A DNA stretch of 64,000 nucleotides from Candidatus Gastranaerophilales bacterium (GCA_944324395.1 CALUWC010000004.1:103120-167119), one strand, 5' to 3'. Positions 35,626-43,171 are shown, numbered from the stretch's first letter. The notes: generated from the letters alone by a model not told the origin. Program-made: numbers and translations.

Positions 35626-36099
35626 CTATTCTTCTACAACTTCCTGTGGAATATATATTTTTCCTGTTGGTTCAACCGGTTTTTCCTTTTTTTTGAAAAA
35701 TGGTAAATTTTTTATAAAATCAAATTTTGATTTTTTCTTTTTTGGCTCTTCAACTTTTTTGTTGATAATAATTAAAACTTCATCTTCTCCCGCCATTTTT
35801 AAATTATTTCTTGCAATACCTTCAAGACTGTTATCTGATGTTATTACTTTTTTTTCTGATTTCAAGTCCTGATTTCGTATTTGTGCATTTTTTAATGCTT
35901 TTTCAAGTGTTACTTTTTTCCCCTGGTAGGATATTATTTTGGTAATATTCAGGATTGCACCGTATCCGATTTGAATTAAACAAAAAACCAGCACTATTGT
36001 TAAAAAAGAATAATAAAAACCTGTTTTCCTGTTGATTTTTTTTCTTTTTCTTTTAAGACTCTCATTATTTACTTCTATATCAGAATGTTCCGGTGTCAA
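35626..36099 (-). CDS. FtsB/DivIC-like cell-division protein
   Basis: 157 aa. A basic cytoplasmic N-terminus (ESLKRKRKKINRK), one membrane span (YYSFLTIVLVFCLIQIGYGAIL), a coiled coil (KKVTLEKALKNAQIRNQDLKSEK) and the conserved SLEGIARNNLKMAGEDEVLIII block match FtsB/DivIC septum proteins. The Lys/Pro-rich C-terminal tail is an addition. Start is TTG with SD GAGGG. First gene of a pair with the TPR protein. Confidence 0.8.
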   Translation of the reverse strand: MTPEHSDIEVNNESLKRKRKKINRKTGFYYSFLTIVLVFCLIQIGYGAILNITKIISYQGKKVTLEKALKNAQIRNQDLKSEKKVITSDNSLEGIARNNLKMAGEDEVLIIINKKVEEPKKKKSKFDFIKNLPFFKKKEKPVEPTGKIYIPQEVVEE

Positions 36100-36165
36100 G
36101 ATTTTTATCCCTCTTTCTAAATTATAAACAAAACTTGACTAACAGACAAAAATATTTTTATAAGT

Positions 36166-37083
36166 TTACAATTTAAAATTTGTTTGGAATTTAAACTGAT
36201 TTTTTAACAAAGTATTTTTCCCATCAAAAATAGAGTTTGTTCCAAGTTCAAATCTTAATCTATCAAGATCTCTGTTGCCAAATGGGTTGATAGATATTGT
36301 AAATTCTGCCTGTCGTATGTTTTTTACGATATCAGCAGATAAAGTTTCCCGCAAAGTAAAATACTGATTGATTTTTAACTCCGGAGCAAAGGTGAATTTA
36401 TCATTGTAATTATTATTTGTTGAATTTATTGTTTTTTTATAAGCCGAACTTACGGCAAAATATTTTGTGTCATATCTTGAAAAAATACCTGTAGACTGTT
36501 CAAATTCTGCATAATCTATACCTTGGTCATAAGTTGTTCCTATTGAAAAATTCCCCATTTTAGCAGTATTAGTGTTAGATAAAGGTGCGATACTGTATTC
36601 CATTTTATTATATTTAGTAAATAGTTCAGGACTTTTCAGAAAAGAATTTTTAGCACCTGAATACTTACCTCCTTCAACTTTAGACGGCTGTTTTATATCA
36701 ATTGTTAAAAAGTTATCATAATCATCTAAAGAAACTGCATCTTCTTCCCCTTCGTCATATTCTGCATATCCTTTCAAAACGTCTGTATACATATCATCAA
36801 GCTCATAATCTTCAACAATATCCTCTTGTTCCGGTTCTATACCCGAGGTATCAGCTGTGACATCATCGCTTATGATGATTTTTGGAGTTTGTTCTTCGGT
36901 GTTATTATCAGGATTTGCAGTATTTGAAATTTCTTTTTTTATTTCGCTGTCAGTTTCATCCGGAATATGGTAAATGAAAATTTTAGGCAAAACGGTATTT
37001 GCATTTTCATCTGATGTTTTTTTTGCAGAACAGGGTAAAAATGTGAATAAAAGACATATTAAAAATATGCTGACCTTCTTCAT
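36166..37083 (-). CDS. exported protein, possible outer-membrane beta protein
   Basis: 305 aa. Signal peptide MKKVSIFLICLLFTFLPCSA, then an acidic linker of ~100 residues (many Asp/Glu), and a C-terminal ~180 residues of alternating beta-strands (FSIGTTYDQGIDYAEF, KFTFAPELKINQYFTL, LLKNQFKFQTNFKL) that could form part of a beta-barrel. No family recognised. A near-consensus promoter abuts the ATG. Confidence 0.65.
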   Translation of the reverse strand: MKKVSIFLICLLFTFLPCSAKKTSDENANTVLPKIFIYHIPDETDSEIKKEISNTANPDNNTEEQTPKIIISDDVTADTSGIEPEQEDIVEDYELDDMYTDVLKGYAEYDEGEEDAVSLDDYDNFLTIDIKQPSKVEGGKYSGAKNSFLKSPELFTKYNKMEYSIAPLSNTNTAKMGNFSIGTTYDQGIDYAEFEQSTGIFSRYDTKYFAVSSAYKKTINSTNNNYNDKFTFAPELKINQYFTLRETLSADIVKNIRQAEFTISINPFGNRDLDRLRFELGTNSIFDGKNTLLKNQFKFQTNFKL

Positions 37084-37089
37084 AAAATT

Positions 37090-37118
37090 ATTTTACATTA
37101 TTTTTCGAAATCGTTCAA
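37090..37118 (-). promoter_or_regulatory. leaderless promoter of exported beta protein
   Basis: On the minus strand TTGAAC, 17-nt spacer, TAAAAT, then AATTTT and ATG. No SD. Confidence 0.7.
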
Positions 37119-37170
37119 TAACAAATCTTAAAGAAACTTTAGAATTTGACCTGTAATATAAGTACATGAC

Positions 37171-37199
37171 TTGACAAAGGGAAATTTATGTGATAATAT
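37171..37199 (+). promoter_or_regulatory. sigma70 promoter of flagellar rod operon
   Basis: TTGACA, 17-nt spacer, TAATAT. The expected start near 37206 leaves a leader of about 255 nt before the first rod gene, unusually long for this window. No sigma28-type or sigma54-type promoter was seen. Confidence 0.75.
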
Positions 37200-37225
37200 A
37201 CAGGTGGGGTAAATGTATATTTATA

Positions 37226-37260
37226 AGTCTTATCATTCGATGAGACTTTCTTTTTCTCTG
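37226..37260 (+). terminator. attenuator-like hairpin in flagellar leader
   Basis: 9-bp stem AGTCTTATC/GATGAGACT (one G-T pair) with loop ATTC, followed by a T/C-rich run. It lies ~20 nt after the predicted transcription start, ahead of the rod genes. Confidence 0.45.
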
Positions 37261-37385
37261 AAGGGTATTTTTATATTTTTTCCGCTGGCGATTGATTAAA
37301 ACTTTAATTAGCCTGTTTTAATGTGCCGGATATTGACTTTTGCTGAAATTTCATTAAGTACATGGCAAACACTCATATATTTGGA

Positions 37386-37426
37386 GGATTTTTGTCAAAA
37401 AATTTGAGGAAAACTCTCAAAAATCC
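37386..37426 (+). promoter_or_regulatory. alternative stems in flagellar leader
   Basis: GGATTTTTG (37386-37394) can pair with CAAAAATCC (37418-37426), while TTTGAG (37403-37408) can pair with CTCAAA (37416-37421). The two stems use overlapping bases, so only one can form fully, as in switch-type leaders. Confidence 0.4.
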
Positions 37427-37445
37427 GATAATTATAAGTGAATAA
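37392..37445 (+). CDS. possible 17-codon leader peptide
   Basis: TTG start 4 nt after a GGAGG SD, encoding 17 residues (MSKNLRKTLKNPIIISE) and ending in TAA 16 nt before the ATG of the first rod gene. It overlaps the alternative stems above. It could be a translated leader controlling the operon, or chance. Not supported by homology. Confidence 0.3.
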   Translation: MSKNLRKTLKNPIIISE

Positions 37446-37461
37446 CAGTAGAGGTAGTACT

Positions 37462-38160
37462 ATGAGATTAAACAGCGGAATATTCTACAACGACAGCGGT
37501 TTAACCGCATCTATCAGAGCTATGCATCTGGATAGTGAACTTGTCGGAATTACCAATGAGAATATCAGCGGATTTGACAAAGTCGGTTATCAGCGTAAAG
37601 AAGCTGTTGTATCTTCGTTTGCTGAATTTTTGGGAGTTCATGCTCTTTCTACAACAAAAGATGATAAAGTCGGTCGTATTGCTGTTTCTCCAAATCCTTT
37701 AGATATTGCAATTGCAAATAAAGGGTATTTTCAAACAAGAAATGAAAATGGTATCAAATTAACGCGTGATGGCAGATTTCAAATAGGTAAAGACGGAACT
37801 TTGTTGACTTTAGAAAATGCACAGGTTCTTTCAAATGCCGGTACTCCTATTAAGTTTCCGTTTATTCCGCAGGATTTGAAACAGGTAAAAATTGATATGA
37901 ATGGCAAAATTACTATGTTTAATCCTAATACTAATAAAATTACACTCATTGGGCAACTTGGTGTTGTTGATACAAACGGAATAAATGTAATGGATCCGAA
38001 TATCAAACAGGGTTACAATGAGTTTTCAAATGTTTCTCTTCAGCAGGAATTTTTGGCTCTCATGCCTGTTGTCAAAAATTTTGATGCAAACAGACAAATG
38101 TTCATGCTTCAGAATTCTGTTTTGGGTAAAACTATCTCACAATTAAGTTCAGCTTCATAA
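37462..38160 (+). CDS. flagellar rod/hook-basal protein, FlgF/FlgG family
   Basis: 232 aa. N-terminal ASIRAMHLDSELVGITNENISGFDKVGYQRKEAVVSSF fits the flagellar rod N-terminal motif, followed by the FlgF/G-type core (ISPNPLDIAIANKGYFQTRNENGIKLTRDGRFQIGKDGTLLT). C-terminal helix region is short. It is one of two tandem paralogues, as in flhO-flhP. ATG 37462 is preferred to a GTG 24 nt earlier, because the AGAGG SD fits it. Confidence 0.82.
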   Translation: MRLNSGIFYNDSGLTASIRAMHLDSELVGITNENISGFDKVGYQRKEAVVSSFAEFLGVHALSTTKDDKVGRIAVSPNPLDIAIANKGYFQTRNENGIKLTRDGRFQIGKDGTLLTLENAQVLSNAGTPIKFPFIPQDLKQVKIDMNGKITMFNPNTNKITLIGQLGVVDTNGINVMDPNIKQGYNEFSNVSLQQEFLALMPVVKNFDANRQMFMLQNSVLGKTISQLSSAS

Positions 38161-38178
38161 AGAATAGAGGTTTTATAA

Positions 38179-38895
38179 ATGTATAACTTACAAGGAATAA
38201 TTTCAAAAGGTACAAATAACGCTCTTTTACAATTTGAACGATTCGGTCAAATTGCAAACAACCTTGCAAATTTTCAAACAACCGGATATAAAAACATCTC
38301 ATTTGAACAGGTATTAAGAGAAGACGGTTATTTGACAGGGTCAGTAAGAACAGATTATTCTCAGGGTTCTATCAGAATTACCAGCAACCCGTATGATGTT
38401 GCAATAGATGGTGCCGGTTATATTCCTGTAGTTTCTCCGTCTGGCGAGGTTCAATATACACGTGACGGTGCATTTGTACAGGGTAAAAACGGTTATTTAA
38501 CAACTCGTGACGGTTGGATTGTAGGAGAAGGTATTCAAATTCCGACAAATTGTTTTAAATTTGAAATTAAAAGAAACGGTGATGTTTTGGCATACGATTC
38601 AAGAGGTGCTAAAGCTAAAAAAGTCGGTACAATTCCATTAATTCGTTTTGATAATCCTGCAGGCATGGAACTAGCTGATATGAACAGATTGAAGCCAACA
38701 GATGATGCTGGTGAAGCAAGGCTTGTTAAAGACCATGATTGCATTAAACAAAATAATCTGGAAGCATCAAATGTAAGTATTTATGAATCTGCAACAGATT
38801 TGTTAAGATTAAATGCTTCAATGCTTGCAAGTATGCAGATGATGAAACTTGCAGATACAATGTACAACAAAGCAATAAATATCAGAGAAGCTTAA
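38179..38895 (+). CDS. flagellar rod protein, FlgG/FlhP-like
   Basis: 238 aa. N-terminus LQFERFGQIANNLANFQTTGYKNISFEQVL, core YDVAIDGAGYIPVVSPSGEVQYTRDGAFVQGKNGYLTTRDGWIV, and C-terminus NLEASNVSIYESATDLLRLNASMLASMQMMKLADTMYNKAINI, which is the FlgG/FlgF-type coiled terminus. It would form the distal rod. It follows the first paralogue by 18 nt with SD AGAGG. Confidence 0.88.
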   Translation: MYNLQGIISKGTNNALLQFERFGQIANNLANFQTTGYKNISFEQVLREDGYLTGSVRTDYSQGSIRITSNPYDVAIDGAGYIPVVSPSGEVQYTRDGAFVQGKNGYLTTRDGWIVGEGIQIPTNCFKFEIKRNGDVLAYDSRGAKAKKVGTIPLIRFDNPAGMELADMNRLKPTDDAGEARLVKDHDCIKQNNLEASNVSIYESATDLLRLNASMLASMQMMKLADTMYNKAINIREA

Positions 38896-38924
38896 TAACT
38901 GATTAAACGAAAGGTATAAAAATT

Positions 38925-39272
38925 ATGTACACTTCATTAGACAGTATGGGTAAAGTATCATTGATGATGGATTTGATTGCTCAAAGGCAAAGAGCATTAG
39001 GTTCAAATATTGCTAATGTTGATACTCCGGGCTATATTAGACAGGATATAAATTTCGGACAGTATTTGAATACTATGAATAGTCCATTGGAAACAAAATT
39101 ATCAGAAAAATTAGGACCTTCCGGTATTGCTCCTGATAGATCGGAAGAACCCGTTAATGCAGCAAATGAGTTGTTACAAATGCAGGAAAATTCGATTTTG
39201 TACACAATGGCAACAAGAAGAATGTCCAATATAATAACTGAAATGAAAACAGTGATAAATGTCGGTAAATAA
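38925..39272 (+). CDS. flgB: flagellar basal-body rod protein FlgB
   Basis: 115 aa, slightly short for FlgB (~130). SLDSMGKVSLMMDLIAQRQRALGSNIANVDTPGYIRQDINF is the rod-protein N-terminal motif, and the C-terminal EPVNAANELLQMQENSILYTMATRRMSNIITEMKTVIN is the FlgB helix. It forms the proximal rod in the periplasm. SD AAAGG. Confidence 0.9.
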   Translation: MYTSLDSMGKVSLMMDLIAQRQRALGSNIANVDTPGYIRQDINFGQYLNTMNSPLETKLSEKLGPSGIAPDRSEEPVNAANELLQMQENSILYTMATRRMSNIITEMKTVINVGK

Positions 39273-39290
39273 TTAAGGCAGGTGATTTAA

Positions 39291-39734
39291 ATGGGTATAA
39301 TGGAAACAATTGATATGGGTGCAAAAGCACTGCAAGTACATGGAAAAAGAATAGATGTCCATGCAAAAAACATTGCAAACCTTGATACACCGAATTATGT
39401 AAGAAAAATCCCTGTTTTAACAGCAGTTGATGATGTTTCATTTCATGGTTTAATGAACGTGATGAAAGAAGATGTTTTTGGAGTTGGTACACTACCTTAT
39501 TTGCAAGGCGGGGTTAATTTCTCAGGAGTTGTAGAAGATCCGACACTTGGCGAAAAAATTTACAAACCGGGTCACCCTGATGCTGATGCAAACGGATACA
39601 TAAGAGCATCAAATGTTAATGCAATGGTTGATATAGCAGATGCTTTAGTTGCCCAAAGAGCCTATGAGGCTAACCTTGCCCTTGTTAATATTTCGAAAGC
39701 AATGGCACAAAGGGCGGTTGAAATCGGCAGATAA
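39291..39734 (+). CDS. flgC: flagellar basal-body rod protein FlgC
   Basis: 147 aa. MGAKALQVHGKRIDVHAKNIANLDTPNYVRKIPVL at the N-terminus, YKPGHPDADANGYIRASNVNAMVDIADALVAQRAYEANLALVNISKAM at the C-terminus: both are FlgC signatures. SD AGGTG. fliE, which usually follows flgC, is absent; instead two unrelated genes follow after 57 nt. Confidence 0.93.
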   Translation: MGIMETIDMGAKALQVHGKRIDVHAKNIANLDTPNYVRKIPVLTAVDDVSFHGLMNVMKEDVFGVGTLPYLQGGVNFSGVVEDPTLGEKIYKPGHPDADANGYIRASNVNAMVDIADALVAQRAYEANLALVNISKAMAQRAVEIGR

Positions 39735-39791
39735 GAATAAGTAAAACCTTGATTAAATCAGCTTTGTATATAATAGGAAAAGGAATAAGAC

Positions 39792-40862
39792 ATGCCTGCA
39801 GATTGTATGGATAAGTATAAAAACGATTTTGCAATAAAGTTTGCAAAAATTATGCAGCAGCAACTTGATATATGGAAAGATGTCCAAAATTCAAACAGAC
39901 TCAGTTTACTAAGCTTACAGTCATTTGGGTTTTACTTTTTTATTGCCGCATTAGGAATGGTACCGGGGAAAAACGAACATAATTATAATCTTAAATTCCA
40001 TTTGATACTTGCAGCAGTATGTTTTATTGCTGCTGTTATCAGTAATATACACTCTACTAATAAAACATATCAGGATACAATCAAAGCAACTCTGTTTCCC
40101 GAATTGTTAAAAATTTTCGGTAATCTTCAATACCGCTCAAGCAGCTCCTTAACAAGTAAGCTAAATGCAAGCAGCATTATTCTTGATGATGAAACCGATA
40201 ATGCAGCAGCTCTTGCAAAAACAAACATCGATAATCTTGTACTATATGATATCAAAAATTCCATATTTCAAGACTCACAGCTTTATGACAAAATAATAAC
40301 ATCACGTACTGATGACGACGCTTTCTACGGAATCTACAATGATGTTGGAATTACAATAGTAGAAACCGATTTTGGCTGGAATGCCAAAGATAAATACAGA
40401 ACATATCACAGCATGTTTAAAGGTGCTGCAATGCGATTTAAGATGAATAAACAGATTAAATCCAGAGTTTTAATATTAACAAAGTTTTCTATGACAAAAA
40501 TTCCAAAAGGATATGAAAAAGTAGAACTTGAATCGGTAAAATTTAATAAAAAATATAATGTTTGGGTTGATAGCAGCTCTGCAGAAGGACAAGGGCAGAT
40601 TGAAGCACGGTATCTTTTAAATACCGCATTTTTAGAAAGATTGATGAAATTACAAACAAGTTTCAGAGTGTCCAGAATGTGCTGCTCTGTTTTTGGAGAT
40701 TCAATGTTAATTATGCTCCACACAAGAAAAGATTTATTTGAAATGAATCACCTGTTTGGCAGAATTGATGATGTGCATCAGTATAAGCACCTGTTTGATG
40801 AATTTGCTTCTGTTTTATCTTTTATTGATGTATTAAATCTTTCAAGCAAAACAAAGTTATAA
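39792..40862 (+). CDS. DUF3137-like membrane protein, copy 1
   Basis: 356 aa. N-terminal helix (DCMDKYKNDFAIKFAKIMQQQLDIWKDVQ), two membrane spans (~res 42-56 and ~70-86), then a soluble domain: DDDAFYGIYNDVGITIVETDFGW, YHSMFKGAAMRFKMNKQIKSRVLILTKF and a C-terminal RKDLFEMNHLFGRIDDVHQYKHLFDEF. The layout (two spans, geD.fyG, E.dfg, vFkGl) resembles DUF3137 proteins of unknown function; assignment by pattern only. It is tandem with a paralogue and follows flgC, possibly in the same transcript. Confidence 0.7.
   Translation: MPADCMDKYKNDFAIKFAKIMQQQLDIWKDVQNSNRLSLLSLQSFGFYFFIAALGMVPGKNEHNYNLKFHLILAAVCFIAAVISNIHSTNKTYQDTIKATLFPELLKIFGNLQYRSSSSLTSKLNASSIILDDETDNAAALAKTNIDNLVLYDIKNSIFQDSQLYDKIITSRTDDDAFYGIYNDVGITIVETDFGWNAKDKYRTYHSMFKGAAMRFKMNKQIKSRVLILTKFSMTKIPKGYEKVELESVKFNKKYNVWVDSSSAEGQGQIEARYLLNTAFLERLMKLQTSFRVSRMCCSVFGDSMLIMLHTRKDLFEMNHLFGRIDDVHQYKHLFDEFASVLSFIDVLNLSSKTKL
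40729..40860 (+). repeat. direct repeat, 3' end of DUF3137-like copy 1
   Basis: About 130 bp nearly identical to 41777-41907 (differences only at a handful of positions), although the upstream parts of the two genes have diverged strongly. Suggests gene conversion. Confidence 0.85.
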
Positions 40863-40880
40863 AATAACCGGAGAACCCCA

Positions 40881-41909
40881 ATGAGCCAAAACTGCATGGA
40901 TAAATATAAAAGTGATTTCACCGCTAAATTCTTAAAAATAATGGATAAAGATGTACATAAATGGAAAGAAATTCAAAAGGCAATAGTGCTAGAATTATTT
41001 AATAGGTTTTCTCTCTCAATATATGTTATATATTCCATTTTTGGATTTTCAATTCCTTATATTGCAAAAGTAGAAAATAATACTTTCCAATGGGCATTAT
41101 TATGGGGTGGGACTTTCTTTTTATGGGCCTTTATTATGATTATTCAAGATAAAAATAAGGATTATCAAGCAGAAATTAAACACAAAATTTTTCCGGAGTT
41201 GCTTAGTATTTTTGGTAATCTTGCCCATAAAGATGGGGATGTATTAAGAGGTCTTACATCCGAATTAGACGACTTGGACAAAAAATCAAAAAATATAGAT
41301 AACTCTGTATTTAATAACTCAGAATTATATCCCATTGATATAGAAATTCGAACTAATGATGATATTTTTTACGGTCAATATAATAATGTTTCCTTAACAA
41401 TGGTAGAAACTGATTTCGGCTGGAAAACACGAATTCTAAAATTCATAAAATATAATCGCATGTTTAAAGGTCTTGCAATGCAATTCAAAATGAATAAGGA
41501 AATCAAATCACGAGTATTAATTTTAACTAAGTTTTCAATGACTCAAATTCCAAGGGGTTTTGAAAAAGTTGAATTGGAATCTGCAAAGTTTAATAAAAAA
41601 TATGATATTTGGGTAGACACCCAATCTGATAAAAGCCAAGGACAGATTGAGGCTAGATATCTTCTGAATACTGCTTTTATGGAAAGATTAATGCAGATAC
41701 AAACGAGTTTTAAAGTATCTAAGATGTGCTGCTCAATTTATAATGATACAATGCTTATTATGCTTAGCACAAGAAAAGATTTATTTGAAATGAACCACCT
41801 GTTCGGCAGAATTGATGATGTGCATCAGTATAAGCACCTGTTTGATGAATTTGCTTCTGTTTTATCTTTTATTGATGTATTAAATCTTTCAAGTAAGACA
41901 AAATTGTAG
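40881..41909 (+). CDS. DUF3137-like membrane protein, copy 2
   Basis: 342 aa paralogue of the preceding gene: the same CMDKYKxDF start, two membrane spans (~res 40-56 and ~70-88), NDDIFYGQYNNVSLTMVETDFGW and MFKGLAMQFKMNKEIKSRVLILTKFSMTQIPRGFEKVELES. The last 46 residues are identical to copy 1. It follows copy 1 by 18 nt with SD CGGAG. The long diverged middle with an identical tail points to recent sequence homogenisation of the tail. Confidence 0.7.
   Translation: MSQNCMDKYKSDFTAKFLKIMDKDVHKWKEIQKAIVLELFNRFSLSIYVIYSIFGFSIPYIAKVENNTFQWALLWGGTFFLWAFIMIIQDKNKDYQAEIKHKIFPELLSIFGNLAHKDGDVLRGLTSELDDLDKKSKNIDNSVFNNSELYPIDIEIRTNDDIFYGQYNNVSLTMVETDFGWKTRILKFIKYNRMFKGLAMQFKMNKEIKSRVLILTKFSMTQIPRGFEKVELESAKFNKKYDIWVDTQSDKSQGQIEARYLLNTAFMERLMQIQTSFKVSKMCCSIYNDTMLIMLSTRKDLFEMNHLFGRIDDVHQYKHLFDEFASVLSFIDVLNLSSKTKL
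41777..41907 (+). repeat. direct repeat, 3' end of DUF3137-like copy 2
   Basis: Second copy of the near-identical ~130-bp segment described at 40729-40860. Confidence 0.85.
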
Positions 41910-41923
41910 ATTTTAGTTATAAT
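41895..41923 (+). promoter_or_regulatory. leaderless promoter of 143-aa membrane protein gene
   Basis: AAGACA, 17-nt spacer, TATAAT, then AAAGAT and ATG 41930. It overlaps the end of the preceding gene. No SD. Confidence 0.6.
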
Positions 41924-41929
41924 AAAGAT

Positions 41930-42361
41930 ATGAAAATTTCTAAAAGTAAAAAATATATCAGCTGGAATATTATTTCTTTAATCGGTTATATTGGAACGGT
42001 ATTTTTTATAATTTTTTCCGTAATAAAAATGATTGGCGCATCAACAATGAATATGCGTGCCGATTTAAATGAGTATTATGCCGAATATCTAATGAAACAT
42101 ATTATAAGTCCATATTATGCAGTATATAAATTTCAACTTTTTTTAATTTTAATGTTGTTGATAGGTTCTGTATGTGAACATCGTCACTATAATGAAAATA
42201 ATTTGGAAGGATTTCAACCATTCGAGACATTAAAAGTTAAAAAAATCTATTCAATGGTATTTTATACAGGTTTGTTGTTAAATTTTGTACCATTGTATGT
42301 TCCATTTCTTAATATAATAAGTTTTCTTATAAAATTTTGTGGTATAATAATGAATGCCTAG
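41930..42361 (+). CDS. small membrane protein, unknown
   Basis: 143 aa with three predicted spans: IISLIGYIGTVFFIIFSVIKMI, FQLFLILMLLIGSVCEH and the C-terminal YTGLLLNFVPLYVPFLNIISFLIKF. The loop between spans 1 and 2 is about 40 residues. No family recognised. It has its own TATAAT abutting the ATG. Confidence 0.6.
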   Translation: MKISKSKKYISWNIISLIGYIGTVFFIIFSVIKMIGASTMNMRADLNEYYAEYLMKHIISPYYAVYKFQLFLILMLLIGSVCEHRHYNENNLEGFQPFETLKVKKIYSMVFYTGLLLNFVPLYVPFLNIISFLIKFCGIIMNA

Positions 42362-42403
42362 AAGTTATGGCAAAAGCAAAATATTGATAATTAAATATTT
42401 TAT

Positions 42404-42493
42404 TATGTCGTAATGGCACTCTGCCGCAGGAAAATGATTAAGTATCATTTTCCGAGAGGGTTGACCCCAGAGTCAACATCCGCCGCGAAGACA
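42404..42493 (+). ncRNA. structured RNA candidate upstream of tRNA-Leu
   Basis: Compact, less AT-rich stretch with a 10-bp stem GGAAAATGAT/ATCATTTTCC (5-nt loop), a 6-bp stem GTTGAC/GTCAAC with loop CCCAGA, and outer TGTC/GACA and GGC/GCC pairings. The loop CAGA can pair with TCTG just after the first GGC, a possible pseudoknot. It matches no riboswitch or ribozyme consensus I know. It lies 37 nt upstream of tRNA-Leu on the same strand. Confidence 0.45.
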
Positions 42494-42529
42494 ACTAGTA
42501 ATTTGAAAATAGAATAGAATTTGAGATAG

Positions 42530-42610
42530 GTCGTAGTGGCGGAATGGTATACGCGCACGTTTGAGGGGCGTGTGGAGAGATCCGTGCGGGTTCAAGTCCC
42601 GCCTACGACA
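42530..42610 (+). tRNA. tRNA-Leu (anticodon GAG)
   Basis: 81-nt class II tRNA: acceptor GTCGTAG/CTACGAC, A discriminator, D arm GTGGCGGAATGGTATACGC, anticodon stem CACGT/GCGTG around loop TTGAGGG, long variable arm, T loop in GGGTTCAAGTCCC. CCA is not encoded. Followed by a terminator at once. Confidence 0.95.
42593..42610 (+). repeat. tRNA-Leu 3' end, direct repeat copy 1
   Basis: 18-bp sequence CAAGTCCCGCCTACGACA, repeated exactly at 42802-42819. Such duplications of a tRNA 3' end mark integration sites. Confidence 0.9.
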
Positions 42611-42613
42611 ATT

Positions 42614-42645
42614 AAAAAGAGAGTAACAAAAGTTACTCTCTTTTT
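42614..42645 (+). terminator. terminator of tRNA-Leu
   Basis: Perfect 14-bp stem AAAAAGAGAGTAAC/GTTACTCTCTTTTT with a 4-nt loop. Confidence 0.9.
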
Positions 42646-42653
42646 AATATGCT

Positions 42654-42819
42654 TGAACGGTGAGGGCTTTAATCCGTTTATAGCGGGTTCAGCGGATTTG
42701 CGTACGGACGGAGTGAAACGAGTCCGGATAGCGAGGAAATTGAGCGGAGTTGAACCACAGGTTCAAAAGCGAAACTTTCCGAGCGTGGAGCAAATCCAAG
42801 ACAAGTCCCGCCTACGACA
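42654..42819 (+). other. hairpin-rich insert ending in a tRNA-Leu 3' copy
   Basis: Stretch with higher GC than its surroundings and many inverted repeats: GGATTTGC (42694-42701) with GCAAATCC (42790-42797), a perfect TTGAACC-ACA-GGTTCAA, and GGAC...GTCC. It ends with an 18-bp copy of the tRNA-Leu 3' end (42802-42819). It has no convincing ORF. It could be a remnant of an integrated element or a repeat family. Confidence 0.55.
42802..42819 (+). repeat. tRNA-Leu 3' end, direct repeat copy 2
   Basis: Exact 18-bp match to the tRNA-Leu terminus, 209 bp from the original. Confidence 0.9.
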
Positions 42820-42831
42820 TTTAACTTTTTG

Positions 42832-42857
42832 GAGCCTTTATGAAGAGGCTCTATTTT
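42832..42857 (+). terminator. possible terminator
   Basis: Stem GAGCCT/AGGCTC with an 8-nt loop, then TATTTT. It lies just after the second tRNA 3'-end copy. Between it and the gene at 43184 (about 320 bp) I see no gene; AT-rich sequence only. Confidence 0.5.
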
Positions 42858-43171
42858 AGTATTTAAGCCTTGTTTACGGGTTCCAATCACGCTAATTTTG
42901 CTTAAATCTAAACGGTTATTTTTAATAGCCTGAAAGTTAATTATGAAAAATTCATGTTTGTCAAGTTTTTACAAGGTTCCGGCTGTGTATGCAATTTGTG
43001 TTGAGAATAGAAAGTAAATAAATTGCAAAATAAACCTAATATACCGTATTATTCTCTATTATCAGTAATGCGGGAGCGGTGTTAAGAGTGAAAGAAACTT
43101 TGAAGTAACTAAGCAGTTGTATTGTTAAATTATAAAGTTATTTATATCCTGTTAATAACATTTTATTTTGT

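Noticed and set aside
37200..37440. c-di-GMP (GEMM) riboswitch upstream of the flagellar genes
   Set aside because: The conserved GEMM-I and GEMM-II blocks are not present. Only generic stems are seen.
42404..42493. Known RNA families (tmRNA, SRP RNA, RNase P, guanidine-I or T-box riboswitch)
   Set aside because: None of their signature loops is present. The resemblance to guanidine-I (CCGAGAG) is limited to a few bases.
42536..42859. 107-aa ORF over tRNA-Leu and the downstream insert
   Set aside because: It starts inside the tRNA, reads through its terminator and the hairpin-rich insert, and has no RBS or protein-like composition.
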